IMG/VR virus record: IMGVR_UViG_3300034378_000186
Location: 16,793-80,792 of that record
Origin: a virus
Length of the DNA stretch: 64,000 bases
Direction: 5' to 3' (one strand)
Positions 25,833 to 34,596 of this stretch are shown here, in pieces. The notes below the pieces were generated by a model. The model was given only the letters and a program-made list of their open reading frames with translations, ran no database searches and was not told the origin of the DNA. Each line of letters begins with the position of its first letter. The first letter of the stretch is position 1. The position numbers and the translations under genes were made by a program.

Positions 25833-27675
25833 TGATAAGCAAATAAGGGTTGGTATTGATGATAGTGGAGTAAAATCCTATATTAGCAATATAAGACAAC
25901 AAAACGAATCTCTTGCTAGACAGGTTGAAGAAACCTCCAGGAAGATGATTCGTGATGCAAGGGCTTATACAACATCTGCCGCTGAAGTAAATAGATTTTT
26001 AAAAGAAAGAATTTCTCTACTTGAAAAAGAGGGTAGATTAAGAGAACAATATAATAGGGAAGAACTTAAGGGGGCACTTTCCGGTGGTCAAATTTCTCAA
26101 CCAACTTATGAAAGAAGAATGAGTGAAATGTCCTTTGAAAGGGGACAAGAAAAATTATTGGTTCAGGAATTAAAGGCTATTAGAGAAGCAATTCTTAAAA
26201 CATCTAAGGATGAAATTATTTCAGATCGTGTTAATGTTGAGAAACAAGTAGCACAATCTGGATCTGTTGGAATGTTAAGACCTGGTGGAGATGAATATCA
26301 AATATTAAAGGAAACTTATCAACAGGCAGAATTAGAAAAATTAAAAGATTCAGAAGTAGTTCAACAAGGTGGTAGAAGGGCAATGTACGGAGGAGGGCAA
26401 CAAGTTCCTGCATGGATGAATAATTTGGAACAATATTCTACTTTTGCTGGACTTACAACAGGAATTGTTTCTGGAGCTTCAAGGTGGGCACAAAGAGAAA
26501 GGGTTGGAACATCTCAAAGTGTATTTGAAAAAAAAGCAGAAGATTTTCAAGATGTTATAAAAGATGTTGAAGTTGAGGCTACTGCTGCAGGATTCGGGGG
26601 AAGTCTTCCTATTGGGGTTCCTTTAGCTTTAATTGCTGCAGGTCTTGCAGTTGGATTTTCTACTACTCATGCTGCTGAACAGAATATGAGGGAAGCTGCA
26701 AGGGGTGGATTTGGAAGAGGGAAATCTTTTATAGGGGCTGGATTAACTTCTTCTGAATGGGGTAGGGAAGCTTCACTTTTGGCAACTGCTGGAGGTGTTG
26801 GTTCTGGATCTTTTCAAGCTGGAGAATTGGGTCAATTATATGCAATAACAAGAGGTAGTCCTGTTGGAGCAGGTCAACTTGGTCAATTAATGAGATTTAA
26901 GGAATTTTCAAGGGCATATGGAAAAGATTTTTCTACTATAGCAGCTTATAGTCAACTTGAAGCTGATTTGGTTGGGGATACTTGGTGGTATATATCAGGA
27001 AAGAAAAAGGGGCAAATAGGAAAGTTTGTTCCTTCTGAGTTTGGTATTGATGTAAATGCAATGCCTGAATATTTAGGTATGTTGTCAAATCTTATGATGG
27101 AGGATTATACTCAAACTGGAAATATAAGGGCTGGATCTGCTCAATCTTTGATGATGAATATGATGAGAACTGGGGCAAGAGGGGGGTTCCTTCAACATTT
27201 AATGCAAAGTTTTCAAGCTGGTAATATGAGGTCTCAGAATCCTCTAATTCAATCTATTCAATTTGAAGCTGCCAGAGCTGTTGCCGGAGAAGATGCAAGT
27301 TATTGGGATGTTCAAAAAATAATGGCAGATCCTTTGAATACAGATTATCAAAGGGAATTGTTAAAAAGATACAGAGAAGTTTCCGGTGGAGGAGAAATGT
27401 ATGAAAAGGTTTTGGCTGATGTATATGGAATTAATCCAAATGCTGCAGAAGAATTATCAAAACTTAAAATAAAAACTAAATATTCTGATGAATGGTTTCA
27501 AAAACAACAAGAAATATTAGGAACTATTGCAGGATCAAGAATGTATACAGGATCTTTAACAGAATTGGAAGCAAGATTTAGAGAAGGGAAAGAAGATCTT
27601 TTTGTTGGGGCTATTCAAAAATTATCAGATCAAATAAATAATTTGGCTAAAAAAATTGAAAGGATGGGTTTATAA
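25825..27675 (+). CDS. Tape measure protein
   Basis: A 616-residue protein at the tape measure position. The N-terminus (about 1-150) is coiled coil, followed by a Gly/Ala-rich membrane-active segment (about 255-285: GGSLPIGVPLALIAAGLAVG) and a helical C-terminus ending in a coiled coil (AIQKLSDQINNLAKKIERMG). Tape measures set tail length at roughly 1.5 angstrom per residue, which suggests a tail near 90 nm if all residues count. It is coupled by TAATG to the hub gene. Confidence 0.75.
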   Translation: MADDKQIRVGIDDSGVKSYISNIRQQNESLARQVEETSRKMIRDARAYTTSAAEVNRFLKERISLLEKEGRLREQYNREELKGALSGGQISQPTYERRMSEMSFERGQEKLLVQELKAIREAILKTSKDEIISDRVNVEKQVAQSGSVGMLRPGGDEYQILKETYQQAELEKLKDSEVVQQGGRRAMYGGGQQVPAWMNNLEQYSTFAGLTTGIVSGASRWAQRERVGTSQSVFEKKAEDFQDVIKDVEVEATAAGFGGSLPIGVPLALIAAGLAVGFSTTHAAEQNMREAARGGFGRGKSFIGAGLTSSEWGREASLLATAGGVGSGSFQAGELGQLYAITRGSPVGAGQLGQLMRFKEFSRAYGKDFSTIAAYSQLEADLVGDTWWYISGKKKGQIGKFVPSEFGIDVNAMPEYLGMLSNLMMEDYTQTGNIRAGSAQSLMMNMMRTGARGGFLQHLMQSFQAGNMRSQNPLIQSIQFEAARAVAGEDASYWDVQKIMADPLNTDYQRELLKRYREVSGGGEMYEKVLADVYGINPNAAEELSKLKIKTKYSDEWFQKQQEILGTIAGSRMYTGSLTELEARFREGKEDLFVGAIQKLSDQINNLAKKIERMGL

Positions 27676-30491
27676 TGGCTGATAAATTATTAACTCCAAG
27701 ATATTATAAATATTATAGGTATATCATTAAAGAACAGATTACTGTTCAAGAATTAGTTGATAGACCTAATGGAGTTTTTGAATCTTTTAAGAATGATATA
27801 AAGGCTCTTTTGGATTATTTTGTAGAATTAGATTATGGGAAAGAGGGTATAATAAAAGAAAGTAATTCTGATCGAATAAAATCTATGTATAATGAAAATC
27901 AAAAAAGATGGTTTGATCAGGAATATAGAGCAGGAAGGTATGGAAATATAATTGTATTACCAAACTCCTTTTTATGGGTTTCTCATTCCAGGGTAACAAG
28001 TTCCTTGGCTGTTCAATATGGAGAAAATCTTTTTATTGAAACTACAGATCTTAATTATTTTTGGGCAGAAACTCAAAAATTAATAAATGATAACGTAGAT
28101 TATTTTCCTATTCAAGGGGTTGGAGGTAGTAGATTATTTAATACTGAAAAATTTAATGTTATTCAAACAGAAGAAGAAGTTTCTGTTAAATGGTTTACTC
28201 CTTCTGATATAGGTTATTTTCCAAGAGAATTGAATGGAGTTATTCAAAGTTTATCTACTAATTCAATTATGGGAGGAGGGGGTAATTTTCAAATGAAATT
28301 ATCAGAGGTGGAAAAAATTTTTGGTATTTTTCTGGGCTCATCTGTAACTACAAAAAATCTTGAATATGATGCAAGAAATGAACCTATTTATAATAAATTT
28401 ATTCCTTTTTCTTATGCTAATGATATAGATTCTTTAGATACAAAAAGATCAGCTTCCATTTCTACAGGGGATAAAGGATTTTTAGAATTTCCTTCCGGAG
28501 ATACAATAGTTAAAAATAATTTGGGTTTTATAGAAGGATCGATGGGGAAGGGTGATATTGTATTTATAAAATTTGAAAAACTTGTTTTAGAAGATGGGGA
28601 AGATGATTTAGTTTGTTCAAAAGAAGGATCTATAAAGATATGGGATATGATTGGTGTTATAGATACTGTTTCTGTTAATTATAATGCTGAATCTAATAAC
28701 TATGAAATAACTGTATCAGGTAGAGATGTAATGGGAATATTAGAAGATGATGCAAGTTATTTTTATCCATTGGCTTTTGCAAAAACAGATAAGACAGAAT
28801 TGAATCTTCAAGATAGTTCAAATATATTTAAAAGAGCAGTAATAGGGGAAAATCAAGATGGAGGGTATGATGAATTTTTTACTAAAGAAAGAAGGTCTAT
28901 TAGAGATTCTATCGGATTTGTAATAAATACTTTATCTAATCTTAGAATTGGAAATTGGTGTCAAATTGGGTATTATTATGATAAAGATAATAATACTATA
29001 AATACAGTAGATAGTAGGATAGGGAAAAGAAGAACCAAAAAATTAGCAATAACTGGTACAAGTAATAATGTTGCTTATAATGATATTAATAGAGAAGATC
29101 CTGTTGAAGATTCTTTTACTGCAGGAGTTGCAAATATAGATTATGTTGAGCTTCAGGGAATATGGGGGATTGTTGATTTTGTTATTGATCCTAAACTTGA
29201 AAATAGAAGGATAGTTAACAATATGTTGGTAAAATCAGAAGGAACTTTAATAAGTCATATGAATGAGATTTGCCAAAAACCTTTTGTTGAATTTTTCGGA
29301 GATACGTATGGAGATAAATTTGTTTTTACAGCTCGTCAACCTCCTTTTAATAAACAAGGGGTTAGATCTTTTTTAAATCAACAATCTTATATTACTATTC
29401 CACCTGAAAAAGTTTATGGTTTTAATATCGAATGGGAGACAGAATTTTATAGCTGGTATGAAATTCAATATAATGATAATTTCCTGGGATATGATAAAGC
29501 TACTGTTTTAGGATATATTCCTATTGCATATTTTTCTGAATTTGCAGAAGATTATGGTAATAGTAGATATTTGATTTCAGATTCTTATGTTAGTAAGAAA
29601 GCTTTATCTCAAAAAGATAAAGATGTAATTGTAGATCCTCAAAGAGAAGCTATTTTAAATGATTTATTTTATGTTATTGAAAGCACCCTTTATCTTCCAT
29701 TTACCAGGAGAGGAACAATTACAATAGTTGGGGATAGGAGAATTAAAAAAGGAACATTTATAAAATATGAATATACTAATGAAGTTTTTTATGTAGAGGG
29801 TGTTTCTCATTCTTATACAGTTAATATGAATGCTATAGAGAGGGTTACAACTTTACAGGTTTCAAGAGGTATGTTTTGGGAGAATATATTTGATGAGAGA
29901 TATAATTATTTTAATATTGCAAATATAGATGCTTTAAAAAATGATTACAAAAAATTGTTTGATTATAAGGAAAAGAAACCTAATAAAAAAGTAACTATTG
30001 GAGATTCTAAATTTGCATTTGATAAATATATTTTAACTGATAATGATAAGCAAAAATTAAATAAACAGGTTATTCCAAGATTAAAGGAAGATCCTGAGCT
30101 TAAAATAAGTATTGAGGGTCATACTGATTGGGTTGGATCTGACGAATATAATATTGAGTTAGGATTAAATAGGGCAAAGGCTGTTTATAATTATTTTGTT
30201 GAACAGGGAATTGATAAGGGTAGAATGAGAATAAAAACATTTGGAGAAAGTAAACCTATTGCTTCAAATGAAACTGATGCAGGAAGAGCTCAAAATAGAA
30301 GAACTGAAGTAATTTTTATTGAACCTAAAAATTCTTCTCCAAGTGATGATAAATATTCAAAATCAGGAAAGAAAACTGAATCTTCTCAACCTATTTTAAA
30401 TTATGATGTTTATATATATTTTAGAAAAAGAGCTGAAACTTATGTTGCATATACTAAGGGTGCTATAAAACAAAAAGGAAGGGTTTTATAA
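27675..30491 (+). CDS. Baseplate hub protein with C-terminal OmpA-like peptidoglycan-binding domain
   Basis: A 938-residue protein. Residues 1 to about 770 are beta-rich tail protein sequence with hub-like strands (GDIVFIKFEKLVL, YEITVSGRDVMGILEDDA, FYVEGVSHSYTVNMNAIERV). Residues about 770-885 are a canonical OmpA C-terminal domain: IEGHTDWVGSDEYNIELG (Asp818 area), RAKAVYNYFVEQGID, GESKPIASN and the AQNRRTEV motif; the conserved Asp and Arg bind diaminopimelate in this family. A hub carrying a peptidoglycan anchor is unusual. It may steer or hold the tail tip on the cell wall during penetration. Coupled by TAATG on both sides. Confidence 0.8.
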   Translation: MADKLLTPRYYKYYRYIIKEQITVQELVDRPNGVFESFKNDIKALLDYFVELDYGKEGIIKESNSDRIKSMYNENQKRWFDQEYRAGRYGNIIVLPNSFLWVSHSRVTSSLAVQYGENLFIETTDLNYFWAETQKLINDNVDYFPIQGVGGSRLFNTEKFNVIQTEEEVSVKWFTPSDIGYFPRELNGVIQSLSTNSIMGGGGNFQMKLSEVEKIFGIFLGSSVTTKNLEYDARNEPIYNKFIPFSYANDIDSLDTKRSASISTGDKGFLEFPSGDTIVKNNLGFIEGSMGKGDIVFIKFEKLVLEDGEDDLVCSKEGSIKIWDMIGVIDTVSVNYNAESNNYEITVSGRDVMGILEDDASYFYPLAFAKTDKTELNLQDSSNIFKRAVIGENQDGGYDEFFTKERRSIRDSIGFVINTLSNLRIGNWCQIGYYYDKDNNTINTVDSRIGKRRTKKLAITGTSNNVAYNDINREDPVEDSFTAGVANIDYVELQGIWGIVDFVIDPKLENRRIVNNMLVKSEGTLISHMNEICQKPFVEFFGDTYGDKFVFTARQPPFNKQGVRSFLNQQSYITIPPEKVYGFNIEWETEFYSWYEIQYNDNFLGYDKATVLGYIPIAYFSEFAEDYGNSRYLISDSYVSKKALSQKDKDVIVDPQREAILNDLFYVIESTLYLPFTRRGTITIVGDRRIKKGTFIKYEYTNEVFYVEGVSHSYTVNMNAIERVTTLQVSRGMFWENIFDERYNYFNIANIDALKNDYKKLFDYKEKKPNKKVTIGDSKFAFDKYILTDNDKQKLNKQVIPRLKEDPELKISIEGHTDWVGSDEYNIELGLNRAKAVYNYFVEQGIDKGRMRIKTFGESKPIASNETDAGRAQNRRTEVIFIEPKNSSPSDDKYSKSGKKTESSQPILNYDVYIYFRKRAETYVAYTKGAIKQKGRVL

Positions 30492-31387
30492 TGATTAATC
30501 ATTGGAAATCTGGTAAAAAAAATAGGGGTAAGGCTTTTATAGGTATTGCTCATATAATTATTCCTAAAGGAATATCCGGAGAAAATAGAGCTAAATTTAT
30601 TGAAGATTCTTTAAGGGAAAATAAAGTATCTATTTTGGTTGAGAATGGAGGGGGTATTGCTCATGATTGTCCTATTACTTCAGAATGTTTAAATAATATC
30701 GATTTCCCTCTTGGTTATGGTCAATTAGGATCTCCTGTTTTATTTTATTTACATCCATTAAGCAATATGCCTATTGTTTTTGGAACACTTACTCAGGATC
30801 AAGATCTTAATTTTATTACAGAGGGTGATAGAACTTTAAGAGGGGATTTTTTACCATATAATTCATTTGCTGAAGTTATTGCTAAAGGGAAGGATGGAAA
30901 AGTACAAATTAATGTTTATTCAGATCATGATACAGGAGGGGAGATTTTTATTAATGCTTCAACAAAAAATCAAAAAGGGAAATTAAAGATAAATATAATT
31001 GGTGAGTCAGATATATTTACAAAGGATAAATGTAGTATTACAAGTAAACAAGAAATATTTGTAAAGGTAACAGATCCGGAAGAAGGGGAAGATTTTGATG
31101 ATAACGTTGATGATCCGGAGAAATTTAGCTCCATGAAAATAACCCCTGAAAAGATAGTTTTTAATGATGCTGCTAAAGAAAGTTATATACCTGACATAAA
31201 TAAGTTGGTTGACAAAATAAATGCCTTAGAGGAAGATTTAAATGCCTTAAAACAGGCCTTTAATACTTGGGTACCTGTTGTCATGGATGGTGGAGCTGTT
31301 TTAAAGGCAGCAACTGCAACATGGGCAGCAGAATCATTTTTACCAACTGAGGTTGATGATATTAAAGATGAGAAACTTGAAAATTAG
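30491..31387 (+). CDS. Baseplate spike / puncturing protein, gpV/gp5-like
   Basis: A 298-residue protein. An N-terminal OB-like part (GIAHDCPITSECLNNIDFPL, SPVLFYLHPLSNMPIVFGTL) is followed by short beta repeats of the kind that build a spike helix (KVQINVYSDHDTGGEIFINA) and a helical C-terminus. There is no lysozyme domain as in T4 gp5. Its position immediately after the hub supports membrane-piercing spike function. Confidence 0.6.
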   Translation: MINHWKSGKKNRGKAFIGIAHIIIPKGISGENRAKFIEDSLRENKVSILVENGGGIAHDCPITSECLNNIDFPLGYGQLGSPVLFYLHPLSNMPIVFGTLTQDQDLNFITEGDRTLRGDFLPYNSFAEVIAKGKDGKVQINVYSDHDTGGEIFINASTKNQKGKLKINIIGESDIFTKDKCSITSKQEIFVKVTDPEEGEDFDDNVDDPEKFSSMKITPEKIVFNDAAKESYIPDINKLVDKINALEEDLNALKQAFNTWVPVVMDGGAVLKAATATWAAESFLPTEVDDIKDEKLEN

Positions 31388-31392
31388 ATATT

Positions 31393-31617
31393 ATGGCACT
31401 GGATAAATCAAGATTAGCAGATAATATTGAGGATGCAATTACAGATATTGATCCTGCAGAACCTGATTTTCATAGACAAATTGCAGAGGCAATTGCTGAT
31501 ACAGTTATTGATGAATTTAAAGATCATGGTGATGTAACTGTTGCTTCAGGAATACCTGTTCAAGTTGGAGCAGCGACAGGAGCAACAACTGCTCCAGGAA
31601 CAGGAGGTATAAGTTGA
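31393..31617 (+). CDS. Small baseplate protein
   Basis: A 74-residue protein, acidic and helical in its first two thirds (FHRQIAEAIADTVIDEFKDH) and ending in a Gly/Thr-rich tail (VQVGAATGATTAPGTGGIS). Short proteins with this same tail type occur beside spike proteins in other contractile systems. A minor spike-tip or baseplate partner is likely, by position. Confidence 0.55.
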   Translation: MALDKSRLADNIEDAITDIDPAEPDFHRQIAEAIADTVIDEFKDHGDVTVASGIPVQVGAATGATTAPGTGGIS

Positions 31618-31649
31618 TTTTTATATGTCGTGAATTTTTATTATTTTTA
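31617..31649 (+). promoter_or_regulatory. Putative phage promoter (ATTTTTATATG + 14 nt + TATTTTTA)
   Basis: The 41-base gap before the next baseplate gene contains ATTTTTATATG, a 14-base spacer, then TATTTTTA. Both parts and the spacing match the intergenic motifs at 39446, 47941, 51777 and 59678. The -7 box (TAnnTTTG type) ends in A rather than G here, so it may be weaker. Confidence 0.45.
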
Positions 31650-31658
31650 TAGATTGTA

Positions 31659-32492
31659 ATGGCTGATATTGAAAACATAATAAGTAGGTATAATCAAGAG
31701 ATTTCTAATATAGGAAGAGCTGGTTTACATGCTTTATTCCCAAGAGATATAGAATTTTATTCTATGGCTTTGGAATTGGTTGATATTGCAGGGAATTCTA
31801 TTGATTATTTTGTTTTTCCTATTATGCCATCTCAAATTAGAAAAAGTGAAGCTAACAGGAATACAGTTAAAAAAACGGCAAAGGCTACTGTTATTTTAGG
31901 ATCTAAATATTTTACTCCTTCTCAAATTACAATGACTGGTAATTTTGGAAGAACTTTTAAGATATTAATTGGTAAACAACCTATTGTATTTAAAGGGTTA
32001 AGATTTAGTAGAAAATCAGGAGTTAATAAAGCTAGTGATTTAGAAACTTCAGGATTGGCAAAAATAAAGGCAGTTATTCCAGAATTTAATGTCAATATAA
32101 AAACTGGATATGGGTGTATAAAGATTCTTCAATCTATGATTGATAAAGCTAGAGGGACAGATGCAGATGGAAATCCATTTAAACTTTATTTATATAATCA
32201 AGCATTAGGAGAATCATATTGGGTAGTTCCAAATAAACAACCATTAATATTATCTCAGGATGAAAATCAACAGAATATGATTTGGAATTATTCTTTAGAT
32301 ATGATAATAGTTTCTGAGGATATTAGTGGGGAAATAGGGGAAAGTTCGTTATTAAATTTGTTAGGTCGTCCTGTTATCCAGAGAATTGTTAATCAAGTAG
32401 GAAGGGATGTTTTTAATTTTGTTTCAAAGAAAAATATTTCAGATGTGATTCCTAAGAAATTATCTACAGCTATAAAATCTTCTAAAAAATAA
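31659..32492 (+). CDS. Baseplate / tail tube-proximal protein
   Basis: A 277-residue beta-rich protein (YFVFPIMPSQIRKSEANRNT, SQITMTGNFGRTFKILIG, WNYSLDMIIVSED). The FPIMPSQI...KATVILGSKYFTPSQITMTG arrangement resembles tail proteins that join hub and tube. It is coupled by TAATG to the next gene. No exact family can be named. Confidence 0.55.
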   Translation: MADIENIISRYNQEISNIGRAGLHALFPRDIEFYSMALELVDIAGNSIDYFVFPIMPSQIRKSEANRNTVKKTAKATVILGSKYFTPSQITMTGNFGRTFKILIGKQPIVFKGLRFSRKSGVNKASDLETSGLAKIKAVIPEFNVNIKTGYGCIKILQSMIDKARGTDADGNPFKLYLYNQALGESYWVVPNKQPLILSQDENQQNMIWNYSLDMIIVSEDISGEIGESSLLNLLGRPVIQRIVNQVGRDVFNFVSKKNISDVIPKKLSTAIKSSKK

Positions 32493-33418
32493 TGGAGACA
32501 ATATTTGAAAAATATCGTAATATAACAGGAATAGATATTTCTGCTTATTTATTGACTTTTACTTTCTTTATTCAAGAAAGGTACCCAAATATTGTTAGTT
32601 ATTATACTAAAGATACTCAATTAAAATCAAAGGATGTTGAACAATTAGAAGATCTCTATAAAGATTCAGGGATTATTTTAAAATCATTTGAAACTTACAA
32701 AACTAAATTAAGTGAATTATTTGAATTTTGGGATTTACTTGATAGATGTGAAACAATAAATAATACCTTGGAGACAATTATAAATAGTCAAAGGTGGTTT
32801 AGAAGCAATAAATCTTTAACTTTTGATGGAAAATTCCAAAGGGATTATGTTTTAAAACAGGGTCAAACTTTAAGTAATTTAGCTGGTAATTTAGGATATA
32901 CTCAGGAGAATAATGATTGGGTTGATATTGCTCTTAGAAATAATTTACCTGAAGAGGAATATAATGTAGAAGGTGGAGCAATATTAAAAATTACTTTTCA
33001 AAATAATATCTCTGTTACTATTAATAGTGTTATTGATGCTGTTACAGGAGAAAGTATATATGGTAAGGATGTTGATAGATCTTTTGTAATGGAGCAAGAT
33101 GAAAACGGGGATTGGGATTTGAAAGTATTAAATTACAAAGATACAATTTATCAAACATACAATATTCTTTTAAAAACATTTAGAGGTAGTGTTCCAGAAT
33201 TTCCTAACGATGGGATTGAAAAAGATATTCTTGGGGGTAATGTTAATTCTGTTCAATACCCTGTTTTAGCAAGACAATTATCTGATTTGTTTTCAAAAGA
33301 TGATTCTTTTAGGAATTTTAAAATTTTAAAGATTGACCCTAAACAGGATCATATAGAAATTGATGTTGAAGTTGAAACATATTTGGGATTAGTTCTTAAT
33401 CAAACATTAGTGGTATGA
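32492..33418 (+). CDS. Baseplate protein with LysM-like segment
   Basis: A 308-residue protein. Residues about 110-170 read as a LysM-like module (KQGQTLSNLAGNLGY, then RNNLPEEEYNVEGGAILKIT), reminiscent of T4 gp53-type wedge proteins. The C-terminal part (YPVLARQLSDLF, KIDPKQDHIEIDVEVET) resembles gp25/gpW-like wedge proteins. It overlaps the J-like gene by four bases (ATGA). The baseplate wedge assignment is firm by context, the family less so. Confidence 0.6.
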   Translation: METIFEKYRNITGIDISAYLLTFTFFIQERYPNIVSYYTKDTQLKSKDVEQLEDLYKDSGIILKSFETYKTKLSELFEFWDLLDRCETINNTLETIINSQRWFRSNKSLTFDGKFQRDYVLKQGQTLSNLAGNLGYTQENNDWVDIALRNNLPEEEYNVEGGAILKITFQNNISVTINSVIDAVTGESIYGKDVDRSFVMEQDENGDWDLKVLNYKDTIYQTYNILLKTFRGSVPEFPNDGIEKDILGGNVNSVQYPVLARQLSDLFSKDDSFRNFKILKIDPKQDHIEIDVEVETYLGLVLNQTLVV

Positions 33419-34596
33419 AAACAACTGTTTTAACAAATAATGAATTGAAACAGATTATTACTGAAATCTTTTTCAATAAACAAACAAAGGCTACAAAGAT
33501 AACAGATGAATCTGTAAATAATGCAATATTTTTTGCTTCAGGTAGAGTGGGACAAAAAGCAATGAAGGATATTGCAGTTATTGAATCTATGATATTTCCT
33601 GTTTCAGCTCAAGGAAGTTATTTAGATCAATCTGCAGCTTTATTCGGAGGTATTGAAAGATATGGAGCCTCAGGAAGTAGTACTTATATTTTAGTTATTG
33701 CTGATAATGGAACTTTATATCCACAAGCTTCAACTCAATTTAAAGCTACAAATGGACAAACATTTGAATTAGTGGAAGATTTAATTGTTGAAGAAAATGG
33801 TTTTGCTTATGGGAAAATAAGAAGTACTGGGATTGGTAAATTAACAAATTCAGAAGCAAATACGATTACGAAAGTAGATCCTGCTCCTGCCGGTCATATT
33901 GCTCTTACAAATGAATTTACAGCAACAGGGGGTAGAGATATTGAAACAGATGAAGATTTAAGAAATAGAATATTTTCTCACAACAATAAGATTTCACAAA
34001 AAACATTACAATATTTATCTGAGATATTTAGGCAGACAAATGAGGATGTTTTATTTATTCAGAATTTGGGGTTTGATGAGCAGGGGTTGTTAAATATTTC
34101 AGTTGTATTACAAAATGGTGCAGATCTTACAGAAAATGAAAGAAATAGTCTTTTAGATGCTTCCCAGGGGTATTTTGCATTAACTGATATAAATGTATTT
34201 GGGGATGATCTTGGAATCAAATTAGTAAATCCAACTTGGTATGAAGTTGGGGGTAATACTGGAATTGATTTTAGGGTTGAGATTTATTCTAATTTTGACA
34301 TTGATCAAGTAAGAAAAAATATTCAAATAGCAATGTCCAGATATTTTGATATAAGATATTGGACTGAAGATAGAAAGGTTGAATGGGATGATTTACTTCA
34401 GATTGTAAAACAAACTGAGGGGGTGAAATATGTTCCAGATGATTTCTTTAAACCTTCTGTTGATGAAATAGTTCCTTTAAACGAACTTCCTAGAATTAAG
34501 AAATTTGTGATGAGGGATATTGATGGTAATTTGATAAGTGACAATCAGGGAGTATTAACTCCAATTTTTTATCCATTAGAACAATTAGAATCATAA
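33415..34596 (+). CDS. Baseplate wedge protein, gpJ/gp6-like
   Basis: A 393-residue protein with the Baseplate_J layout: N-terminal GSYLDQSAALFGGIERYGAS, the TFELVEDLIVEENGFAYGKI strand pair, the central ATGGRDIETDEDLRNRIFS helix start, and a C-terminal VEWDDLLQIVKQTEGVKYV region. This is the best-conserved wedge component of contractile tails. Coupled to both neighbours (ATGA and TAATG). Confidence 0.85.
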   Translation: MKTTVLTNNELKQIITEIFFNKQTKATKITDESVNNAIFFASGRVGQKAMKDIAVIESMIFPVSAQGSYLDQSAALFGGIERYGASGSSTYILVIADNGTLYPQASTQFKATNGQTFELVEDLIVEENGFAYGKIRSTGIGKLTNSEANTITKVDPAPAGHIALTNEFTATGGRDIETDEDLRNRIFSHNNKISQKTLQYLSEIFRQTNEDVLFIQNLGFDEQGLLNISVVLQNGADLTENERNSLLDASQGYFALTDINVFGDDLGIKLVNPTWYEVGGNTGIDFRVEIYSNFDIDQVRKNIQIAMSRYFDIRYWTEDRKVEWDDLLQIVKQTEGVKYVPDDFFKPSVDEIVPLNELPRIKKFVMRDIDGNLISDNQGVLTPIFYPLEQLES

